From Lentisphaeria bacterium (GTDB lineage Bacteria > Verrucomicrobiota > Lentisphaeria > Victivallales > UBA1829): a stretch of DNA of 64,000 nt. Of the stretch, positions 42,284 to 49,327 are shown one piece after another (positions within the stretch are counted from its first letter, which is position 1; each line of letters opens with the position of its first letter). Below the pieces are notes generated by a model. The model saw only the letters and a list, made by a program, of their open reading frames with translations, ran no database searches and was not told the DNA's origin. Where the stretch lies: NCBI GenBank assembly GCA_003526375.1, contig DPDG01000060.1:77524-141523 (forward strand). The letters are read 5' to 3'. Made by a program: the position numbers and the translations under genes.

Positions 42284-43372
42284 ATGCAGATGCATTTCAG
42301 AAAAAACGGAAGTAAGAAAATCTCAAGGATGAAAACACGGACTTTCCCTTTGATCAAACTCCTGATGAGGAAAAGTTATGAAAGCGGTATTTCATTCTGC
42401 CGGCAGCAAGACAGGGCAGGATGTTGCCAGTCCCCTGATCTTCTTTCTTCTTTTTTTCATTCCATTATTGAATTGTTCCAATGTTTCTCCGTTCCTTCTT
42501 ACTTCCATGTTCCTTGTTCTTCTGTTCTTACTTCCAGGGTGAAAACAAAGATTTTCACCCTGATCGAGCTCCTCATCGTGATTTCGATCATCGCGATTCT
42601 CGCGGCAATGCTGCTGCCGGCATTGAATAAGGCACGGGAAAAAGCACATGCCATCGCATGCGTTAACGCGGTGAAACAATTCGGTTACTGGGGAGGACTC
42701 TATGCCGACAGCTATGGTGGTTATCTTCTTCCCTATTCTCTAAGAGATTTTCCCCGAACTCATCCTCTTTTTTGGCATGAGTTACTTACGTCCAATATCG
42801 GCATTATGCCCAGGGATGGCGTGTATGGATCAAATCGTTTTCTTGATGGGGCAATTTGGGATTGCGACAACAAAAATCTTTCTGACATTGCAACTTTGTC
42901 AAAATATTCTCCCACGAAATATTTTATCTGTCCATCGCATCGCCCTGTTGCCGGTCGGAACTTCAACACAGGAACCGGCTACAATGCTTATAATAACTTT
43001 CCTATATTCATAAGTTATGGCTATAATGCTGGATTCTGCTCCGATGCGACCAGGGCAGATTATGGATTTGATGAAGCAAAGATGTATCAAGATTTTGGAC
43101 TCTTTGAATTAAAACACGGATTAACCAAAATTGGTCAGATTCGAAATACCGGACCATCAAAAATTCCGGTTATGGGGGATGCATATAAAGCAGTTGAACG
43201 AGGCGGTGTTCCATCCGGTGGCAGGGCTTTTCTGTTACGGAATAACCGTATGTTGTCTGCTGGTCCATACAGGGCTCATTCTGGAGGTTCCAACTATCTT
43301 TGGCTGGATGGGCATGTAGAGACCAACAATGAACTCACTTTAAATTTAGTTCCCTGGTATTACAGAAAATAG
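42284..43372 (+). CDS. Pseudopilin-like protein (H-x9-DG) with a duplicated, insert-split leader
   Basis: Translation from ATG 42284 is backed by a full AGGAGGT Shine-Dalgarno and gives 362 residues. Residues 16-28 (MKTRTFPLIKLLM) are a degenerate copy of the prepilin leader; residues 86-110 (VKTKIFTLIELLIVISII and onward) are the intact one. Between them lie about 57 residues, Cys- and Ser-rich (FCRQQDRAGCCQSP, then LFQCFSVPSYFHVPCSS). The globular domain that follows has NKAREKAHAIACVNAVKQFG and HSGGSNYLWLDGHVE, matching H-x9-DG. Alternatively translation may restart at GTG 42539, giving a normal-length leader. It precedes the LamG/GH42-like gene and is divergent from the AraC gene. Confidence 0.8.
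   Translation: MQMHFRKNGSKKISRMKTRTFPLIKLLMRKSYESGISFCRQQDRAGCCQSPDLLSSFFHSIIELFQCFSVPSYFHVPCSSVLTSRVKTKIFTLIELLIVISIIAILAAMLLPALNKAREKAHAIACVNAVKQFGYWGGLYADSYGGYLLPYSLRDFPRTHPLFWHELLTSNIGIMPRDGVYGSNRFLDGAIWDCDNKNLSDIATLSKYSPTKYFICPSHRPVAGRNFNTGTGYNAYNNFPIFISYGYNAGFCSDATRADYGFDEAKMYQDFGLFELKHGLTKIGQIRNTGPSKIPVMGDAYKAVERGGVPSGGRAFLLRNNRMLSAGPYRAHSGGSNYLWLDGHVETNNELTLNLVPWYYRK
42329..42367 (+). repeat. Leader repeat, copy 1 (degenerate)
   Basis: 39 bp that encode MKTRTFPLIKLLM. It matches the intact leader at 42539-42577 at 28 of 39 positions and lies exactly 210 bp (70 codons) upstream in the same frame. Confidence 0.75.
42378..42542 (+). CDS. Possible small hydrophobic ORF overlapping the pseudopilin leader
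   Basis: A second reading frame inside the insert runs 54 codons from ATG 42378 (with GAGGAAAAG upstream) to TGA at 42540-42542. That stop overlaps GTG 42539, the codon that opens the intact prepilin leader (GTGA). The peptide is basic at first (MKAVFHSAGSKTGQ) and then very hydrophobic (IFFLLFFIPLL, MFLVLLFLL). The hydrophobicity may only reflect the pyrimidine-rich DNA, so coding is uncertain. Confidence 0.25.
   Translation: MKAVFHSAGSKTGQDVASPLIFFLLFFIPLLNCSNVSPFLLTSMFLVLLFLLPG
42539..42577 (+). repeat. Leader repeat, copy 2 (intact prepilin signal)
   Basis: 39 bp that encode VKTKIFTLIELLI, the working prepilin recognition sequence. Paired with copy 1 at 42329-42367; the insert between them is pyrimidine-rich in its second half. 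Confidence 0.75.
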
Positions 43373-43611
43373 CTAAAGATTCATTACATTTTCATCGTTT
43401 TTTTTTGATTCGTTGCCGTACAGAGAAGTATCATGCTTGTGTAGTTTGATGGAGAGATTGTGAAATTTTCAAAAAGGGGATTTACATGAGATCTTTATCA
43501 AAATCCTCTGGCTGATTGGGCGAATCCAATAAAAAGATCTACAAATGGAAAAATCAATTCAGCGGGAAAACAAACTGAAACAAAGATTCTATGATGAAGA
43601 AAGGTGGCAAA

Positions 43612-46422
43612 ATGAAGAAGTCAGGTATTATTTTTATTCTTATTCTATCTCTGAATGTTTATCTTTTCGCAGAAAATCCTCAGCCTTTTTTTAGATCTTA
43701 TAAAGGCAATCCTCTAATGGAGGGGGAGCTTTATCAGGGGAATAGCGATGCATTATGGGCGATACCGCTGACCAAGGCAAAAGCTATGATTCCAAAAAGC
43801 AGATTCAATGCTGAATCATTGACAATTACTGCATGGCTTGCTCCTGCGAATACTGGAGATTACAGGCAAATTGTTTTTAAAGGCGATCGCGGCAGTCAGC
43901 CCCCTCGTGTCGATTTCAAATTTGGTCTCTTCGGACTCGTTCCTGAGTTTGGATATATGAATGCTCGAGGAGAATGGCGCGGTCTTCTTCGCAACCATAA
44001 TGATCTTGTAATGCCGGACGGCAAACGTCGTGCGTTGAAAGACTGTCCCCAAGCGTCTCCTTATCATTGGAATTTTTGCGCCGTGACTTTTGATCGCGGA
44101 ATGATTCGGCTTTATCTCAATGGCAAAGTCGTAGCCGAGGGAAGAACGGGAGAAAGGCAACTTGTGATTGCAAATACCCCTTTATTGATTGGATATGGGC
44201 AAAACTCTCTCGGTTCTTCCAATATGTTTCTCAACGGACTGCTGAAAGATATTCAATTGTATGACAAAGCTCTTGATTTCAATCAGATAGAATTGATCCG
44301 AAAACAGCAGAGTCCCCATTATTCCACTCAGGGGGTGCGTATTCGATTGTTAAAAGATGTATATGCCGATGAATACGATCCGAAATATGAAAAGAAGTTG
44401 TCTCTGACGGCAAAATATGAAGCATTTCTGCCTGAATGTAACTTGCCGGAAAAAGGATCTGAATATTATGTAGCCGATTTTGAGGGCATGCCACGTCTGT
44501 TCCGGGATGGTAATCTTGAGTCGGGTATGTGCATGATGCCGGAATGTGCCGCAAGTAATCTGGGGGTATTCAACTCTGTCCGGGATTTTGCCGCAGCCGG
44601 AGTTGATTATGTCAGTGAGATTTTTTGGCCATGGTTGTCTTGGGGAGAAAATTGTTCTCAATGGTGGCTTGCTCCCGGTAAATATGATTTTCCGAAAATT
44701 GAGGCAAGGCTGCAGAAGATCATAGAAGCAAATCCCAATGCTAAAATTTTAGTACGTTGCAAGATGAACGTTCCTCAATGGTGGTTGAAACAATATCCGG
44801 GAGAGCTGGGAACAAGTGCGGAAGGTAAAAACTCGGTTCAGCCGAGTTTAGCCTCAGATCGTTGGCTTGTTGATTGTTCCCAGATGCTTTATGATGTGAC
44901 CAGACATTTGGAAAACAGTCGTTACGCAAGAAATATTGCTGGTTATGTGATTGCTGGTGGTGAAACGTCAGAATGGTTTTGGTGGGGCTGGTCCGAAGGT
45001 AAATTTGACTATTCGCAAGTTGCCGTAAATGCTTTTCGGCAGTGGTTAAGCCGAAAATATTCCACTGATAAAAAACTTCAGGAAGCTTGGAATGATCCCA
45101 AGGTAACTTTGAAAACGGCAAAGATACCTTCGGTGGCTGAACGAAGAGAAACAGGAAAGGACAAGGTTTTTACTCCAACTGCAATCCGCGGAAAAATAGT
45201 TGATTATCGCCGTTTCATGAGTGATACGACTGTGAACAGCCTCATATATGGGGTAAAGCGGGTTAGGGAAGCTCTTTCAAACCGCAAATTAATCGGAACA
45301 TTTTACGGTTATTCCATGTATATGGATCAGGAGTCCTTGGCTAATCTTGGATTTCAAAATCTTAAAGAGGTTCTAGAATGCCAAGACGTTGACTTTATTT
45401 GTGCTCCGATGACTTATGTAGCACGCCGGGGTGGTGAAGCGGGAAATTTCATTTGTGAATATTCTGCCAGTTTGCGAATGCACGGCAAATTATACTGGGA
45501 CGAAGCGGATATGCGGACTCATCTCTGCAATACTCCGGTTAACTGTAAAACGACGACTCCAGATGAAACATCTGAAGTGAATTGGCGCACCTTTGGCAAT
45601 TCTCTTGTTCAAGCAACCAATATCTGGTGGTTTCTTATTGCGGGTAATGCCGTGTTTCATTCTGAACGCATCATGAATGAAATCAGCCAGATGAGTGCAA
45701 TTGAAAGAGAAGTGCTTGCCGTTCCCCGCAAGCGGACTGCACAGGTGGCAGTTATTTGCGATGAACAGAGTATGGAATATGCTCCCGGATCACCGTTTCT
45801 TGACCAATATGTCAGCAGAACAATGGAAATCATGCCGAAGATCGGCACTCCTTTTGACACATATTTGCTAAGTGATCTGGAATCTGCAAATATGCCGGAT
45901 TACAAGCTGTATATCTTTTTGAATGCCTACTATATAACAAAAAAACAGAGAACAATGATTCATCGGAAACTGGCGAAAAACTATGCGGCGGCATTATGGA
46001 TATTTGCCCCCGGGTATCTTTCGGAAGAAGGGGATTCAACTCAATCTATGAAATGTCTTACCGGCTTATCTTTTATGGCAGATTTCTCTACACCTTATCT
46101 TTCCTTTATTGCGAATCGTCCGTCGATCAGGACGGCTTGGGGAACCAGCTATTACAGTTACAAGCCAGTCTCTCCGGAAAAAATACGTCAAATCTGCCGG
46201 GAACAAAAGATTCATCTTTATTTAGACAGTGAAGATATTTTTCGGGGAAATAATGATTTTGTGATGATTCATGCTGCAAAACAGGGAATCAAGACGTTGA
46301 CTTTCCCGCAGAATATCATATTGAAAGATCTGAAAAACGGAAATTTTTCACAAAAGAGTTCCTGTTTCCGTTTTTTTCTGCGGCATGGAGAAACTGCTTT
46401 ATTTCAGGTATTACATCAATGA
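43612..46422 (+). CDS. Secreted LamG-like plus GH42-like glycoside hydrolase family protein
   Basis: The 936-residue protein has a signal peptide (cleavage near LFAENP), a concanavalin/LamG domain (about 50-235: AESLTITAWLAP, WNFCAVTFDRGMIRLYLNGK, LKDIQLYDKAL) and then a TIM-barrel region like GH42/GH14-type enzymes (FWPWLSWGENCSQWWLAPGK, GYVIAGGETSEWFWWG, WDEADMRTH, and a GH42-trimerisation-like part with AVICDEQSM). GETSEWFW and WDEAD offer candidate acid/base and nucleophile Glu/Asp residues, but they are not proven. ATG 43612 follows AAAGGTGG; two earlier Mets lack it. AT content is clearly higher than in the neighbours. The 239-bp gap before it holds nothing recognisable. Confidence 0.75.
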   Translation: MKKSGIIFILILSLNVYLFAENPQPFFRSYKGNPLMEGELYQGNSDALWAIPLTKAKAMIPKSRFNAESLTITAWLAPANTGDYRQIVFKGDRGSQPPRVDFKFGLFGLVPEFGYMNARGEWRGLLRNHNDLVMPDGKRRALKDCPQASPYHWNFCAVTFDRGMIRLYLNGKVVAEGRTGERQLVIANTPLLIGYGQNSLGSSNMFLNGLLKDIQLYDKALDFNQIELIRKQQSPHYSTQGVRIRLLKDVYADEYDPKYEKKLSLTAKYEAFLPECNLPEKGSEYYVADFEGMPRLFRDGNLESGMCMMPECAASNLGVFNSVRDFAAAGVDYVSEIFWPWLSWGENCSQWWLAPGKYDFPKIEARLQKIIEANPNAKILVRCKMNVPQWWLKQYPGELGTSAEGKNSVQPSLASDRWLVDCSQMLYDVTRHLENSRYARNIAGYVIAGGETSEWFWWGWSEGKFDYSQVAVNAFRQWLSRKYSTDKKLQEAWNDPKVTLKTAKIPSVAERRETGKDKVFTPTAIRGKIVDYRRFMSDTTVNSLIYGVKRVREALSNRKLIGTFYGYSMYMDQESLANLGFQNLKEVLECQDVDFICAPMTYVARRGGEAGNFICEYSASLRMHGKLYWDEADMRTHLCNTPVNCKTTTPDETSEVNWRTFGNSLVQATNIWWFLIAGNAVFHSERIMNEISQMSAIEREVLAVPRKRTAQVAVICDEQSMEYAPGSPFLDQYVSRTMEIMPKIGTPFDTYLLSDLESANMPDYKLYIFLNAYYITKKQRTMIHRKLAKNYAAALWIFAPGYLSEEGDSTQSMKCLTGLSFMADFSTPYLSFIANRPSIRTAWGTSYYSYKPVSPEKIRQICREQKIHLYLDSEDIFRGNNDFVMIHAAKQGIKTLTFPQNIILKDLKNGNFSQKSSCFRFFLRHGETALFQVLHQ

Positions 46423-46445
46423 ATAACAATGACGAAGGAGCAGAA

Positions 46446-47015
46446 ATGAAAAACATGTGGTTATATTGGGATGTATTCCGCCGGATTCGGGAAATGGGGC
46501 GAAGCGGAGTGTGCGGGGAACTCTGTTCTCTGCGGTTTACATGGCAGAGGCCGGGGCGATCGGCGTCGGCGGAGGAGGAATTCCTGTACGGCAGTCTGGT
46601 TCAGTATCTTTGTCTCGCGGAGGATCTGGCTGGCAGCAATCTGAAAAAACTTTATATCGTAAAAGCTGCCGGGCGGAACAATCTTTTTGCCCTGGCGGAA
46701 TTTGAAAACAGGATTGTCGCGGAGTTTGAAATGAATGAAACACTGCCGGATTCCATGCCGGATACCTTTTTCATCAAAGCCAATTTCACGGACGGGCATC
46801 TGACCAACCAGCCGATTGCGGGGCATTTCAACGGGGAGGGCTCCGTTTTTGCCGACGAATCGGGGCTTCACAGATTTACGGTGGACTCCTGCGAACCGGA
46901 AATTGCCGGCGGGACCTTGGAGAATATCAGGGCTGTCTGCCGTCTGAAAGGGGCGCCGGAAATGAACGGATATGAGCGAATGGCGGAAGCCGTCAGAAAG
47001 GCTGTGGGACAATGA
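46446..47015 (+). CDS. Unknown protein coupled to a Gfo/Idh/MocA oxidoreductase
   Basis: The 189-residue protein is mixed alpha/beta with no signal peptide or membrane segment. Recognisable stretches (LYIVKAAGRNNLFALAEFEN, FIKANFTDGHLTNQPI, VDSCEPEIAGGTLENIRAVC) look like the C-terminal sheet domain of Gfo/Idh/MocA-type dehydrogenases, so it may be a partner or stripped-down paralogue. The start is set by AAGGAG before ATG 46446; an ATGA overlap with the upstream gene at 46419 is an alternative. It overlaps the following oxidoreductase gene by ATGA. Not recognised as a known family. Confidence 0.6.
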   Translation: MKNMWLYWDVFRRIREMGRSGVCGELCSLRFTWQRPGRSASAEEEFLYGSLVQYLCLAEDLAGSNLKKLYIVKAAGRNNLFALAEFENRIVAEFEMNETLPDSMPDTFFIKANFTDGHLTNQPIAGHFNGEGSVFADESGLHRFTVDSCEPEIAGGTLENIRAVCRLKGAPEMNGYERMAEAVRKAVGQ

Positions 47016-48115
47016 AGAAGCAAATCGGAATTCTGATTGCGGGAACCGCAAATCCGCATATCCCCGGATACTGTCGCGGTTTTGCAAACGACCCCGGACA
47101 TCCGTGGAGGATCATTGCCGTTGCGGAAGACGATCCGGCGCGCATGGGCAATATCAGGGAAATCCTGAAAAACAAAGAGGTAAAGTATTACTCCGACTGG
47201 CGGAGAATGCTGGACGCCCATCCCGAAGCCGACGCCGTTCAGATCGGAAGCGACAACAAGTATCATTTCGGAATGTTCAAAGAGGCGATGGCGCGCGGAC
47301 TTCACATTTACAGCACGAAGGTTCCGACGATGGACGCCGAGGAGGGGGCGGAGCTCCTGAAATTGAGCGCGGATTATCCGAAGACGATTCAGGTCGAGCT
47401 GGAACTTCATTTCAACCCGCAGTTCCGGTATGCGAGGGAGCTGGTCCGGTCGGGACGCCTCGGCAGAATCCAGTCGGTCTACCTGACGAATATCTCGCAG
47501 AGCCCGTGCAACTATTTCCCGAACTGGGGCGACCCCGAATTGTCCTACGGCAGAATCGTGCCGATCCGTCCCGGCGCGGATTATTTCCGGGGCGGCGCTC
47601 TGACCGATCATCCGCACCCGTTCGACCTGATCCGCTGGATTACAGGACTGGAATTCCGGGAAGTGTATGGAATGTCGGCACGGAACCAGCGCGGGCACCT
47701 GAAGGTGGAGGATCATGCGGCAATCACGGGGAAACTCGACGGCGGAGTTCCTTTTTTCATCAATCCCTCTTACTCGAATCTGGAGGAACGAGTCCCCGCG
47801 CGGCGTCTGCTGTGGCCGAAGTCTCTGGAGTGCAACCTGAAAATCACGGGCGACAAAGGGTATTACGCGGCGGATTACTTCGACAAACCGCTTTATGTCG
47901 TGGGAAAGAACTATGCCTCGCCGGATCGCCTGATTGTTGACATGGCGCCTCGCCCGAAGCTGAATCCGGATGACTCCCTTGCCGGCAGTTTTGCCGCCTG
48001 TGTGCGCGGGGAGCGGAGCGTGCCGGAATCTTCTCTTGAGGATGGCTTGAATGCCGTCAAAGTGATGAACGCCGCCTATGATTCCATTTATGGAGACTGT
48101 GTTGTAAGGCTGTGA
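47012..48115 (+). CDS. Gfo/Idh/MocA family NAD(P)-dependent oxidoreductase
   Basis: The 367-residue protein has an N-terminal Rossmann-like domain (IGILIAGTANPHIPGYCRGF, AVQIGSDNKYHFGMFKEAM) and a C-terminal dimerisation/catalytic sheet (about 130-350). The usual E-K-P catalytic motif is changed to YSTKVPTMD, keeping the Lys. DHPHPFDLIRWITG is the typical G-G-x-x-x-D-x-x-x-H-x-x-D helix. Such enzymes oxidise or epimerise sugars and inositols. It overlaps the unknown gene before it and closes the operon after the secreted hydrolase, so it probably handles the imported sugar. Confidence 0.88.
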   Translation: MKKQIGILIAGTANPHIPGYCRGFANDPGHPWRIIAVAEDDPARMGNIREILKNKEVKYYSDWRRMLDAHPEADAVQIGSDNKYHFGMFKEAMARGLHIYSTKVPTMDAEEGAELLKLSADYPKTIQVELELHFNPQFRYARELVRSGRLGRIQSVYLTNISQSPCNYFPNWGDPELSYGRIVPIRPGADYFRGGALTDHPHPFDLIRWITGLEFREVYGMSARNQRGHLKVEDHAAITGKLDGGVPFFINPSYSNLEERVPARRLLWPKSLECNLKITGDKGYYAADYFDKPLYVVGKNYASPDRLIVDMAPRPKLNPDDSLAGSFAACVRGERSVPESSLEDGLNAVKVMNAAYDSIYGDCVVRL

Positions 48116-48117
48116 CG

Positions 48118-48165
48118 GCGGAAAGGAGAGTGGACACCGGGAAGCCGGCTCACTCTTTCCGGCGG
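48118..48165 (+). terminator. Possible terminator after the oxidoreductase gene
   Basis: CGGAAAG...AGAGTG and CACTCTTTCCG form a bulged stem with an inner CCGG/CCGG pair, followed by GGCGGTTTT. It runs into the end of the convergent KdpD-like gene. Confidence 0.4.
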
Positions 48166-49301
48166 TTTTCCGTGACGATCAGTTTGAAATCGTGATTTTC
48201 CAGACTCAACTGTTCCAGCAGGGTGGTTTTGCCGAGAAGACGTTTCCGGAAGGGGAGGCGGCATCCGGAGGGACCGATGATGATATGCCCGACGCGGTGT
48301 TCCCGGGCAAATTGCAGAATGGTTTTCACGATGTCGTCGCTCTGATAGGTGAATACCGTCGCCCCGACCTGACGCGCCAGCTCAAGAGTGTTGTTCAAAT
48401 GGCGCTGAGTCGCGGCGTCGATCTGCGTTGCGCTTTCTCTGGATGTCTGGACGTAGAGAACATACCAGTTCCGGTTGAGGCGTCCGGCGAGCCGGGAGCC
48501 GTAGCGCAGGAGGGCGTCTGTATTCGGACTGCGTGAACTCATGCAGACCATGACCTGATCGGGGCTTACATTGTCGTCCAGTTCCTCATTTTCGACACGT
48601 TCGCGGTAACGGGTGTCAAGTTGCGCAGCGAGCTCCCGGAGCGTCAACTCCCGGAGCTGCTGGAGATTGCTGTCCCTGAAGAAGTTGGCGAGAGCGTTCT
48701 CGATGCGTTCCTCCGGATAGACGCGTCCCGTCCGGATTCTCTGCTGGAGATCGTCCACGGAAACATCCACGTTGACGACTTCATCCGCTCCCGTGACAAC
48801 CCAGTCGGGTATCCGCTCCTTCACCTTGATGCCCGTCGCCTGCTCGACGATTTCGTAAAGGCTTTCCAGATGCTGAATGTTCAGTGTGGAGATCACATGA
48901 ATTCCGGCATCAAGAATTTCCTCCACATCCTGCCAGCGTTTCCGGTTCTTGGAGCCGGGCACGTTGGTATGGGCAAGTTCATCAACCAGAACCACCTGGG
49001 GGCGGCGGGCAAGAATTGCCGGAACATCCATTTCGGTGACGGCGATGTTCCTGTGCATGGTCATGCGGCGCGGAATGACTTCAAGGTCTTCCAGGCACGC
49101 CGCTGTCTCCGCGCGCCCATGCGTTTCGAGAAGTCCCACGACAACATCGACATGTTCGGTGTGCTTGAGCCGGATTGCCTCTTTGAGCATCTGCGTGGTT
49201 TTACCTACCCCTGCGCAGTAGCCGAGATAAATTTTCAGCTTGCCGCGCCGGGCATTGCGGATCATTTTCAGAAAATTGTCTGCATTGCGTGCCGTATCCA
49301 T
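48150..49301 (-). CDS. Short KdpD: sensor domain plus universal stress domain, without kinase
   Basis: The 383-residue protein matches only the N-terminal half of KdpD: Walker A-like GYCAGVGKTTQML, VVVGLLETHGR, VLVDELAHTNVPGSKNRKRWQDVEEIL (two blocks) and NIQHLESL, followed by a Usp-like domain (about 240-383) with IIIGPSGCRLPFRKRLLG. There is no transmembrane or histidine-kinase part. The gene follows a separate membrane histidine kinase, whose stop overlaps an upstream alternative ATG (49337); AAGGAAA favours ATG 49301. No kdpFABC or response-regulator gene is in the window. It probably works with the neighbouring kinase in K+ or osmotic sensing. Confidence 0.85.
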   Translation of the reverse strand: MDTARNADNFLKMIRNARRGKLKIYLGYCAGVGKTTQMLKEAIRLKHTEHVDVVVGLLETHGRAETAACLEDLEVIPRRMTMHRNIAVTEMDVPAILARRPQVVLVDELAHTNVPGSKNRKRWQDVEEILDAGIHVISTLNIQHLESLYEIVEQATGIKVKERIPDWVVTGADEVVNVDVSVDDLQQRIRTGRVYPEERIENALANFFRDSNLQQLRELTLRELAAQLDTRYRERVENEELDDNVSPDQVMVCMSSRSPNTDALLRYGSRLAGRLNRNWYVLYVQTSRESATQIDAATQRHLNNTLELARQVGATVFTYQSDDIVKTILQFAREHRVGHIIIGPSGCRLPFRKRLLGKTTLLEQLSLENHDFKLIVTENRRKE

Positions 49302-49327
49302 GATGCGATTTCCTTCTTTCCGGGCAT

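Noticed and set aside
42284..42538. Insertion sequence in the pseudopilin leader
   Set aside because: The insert is about 171 bp between leader copies, has no terminal inverted repeats or transposase and keeps the frame, so a standard IS is not supported; it is reported as an unexplained cassette instead.
48150..49301. Truncated kdpD pseudogene
   Set aside because: The frame is intact with a proper stop, the sensor and Usp domains are complete, and a matching kinase gene is adjacent, so it looks like a functional short KdpD.
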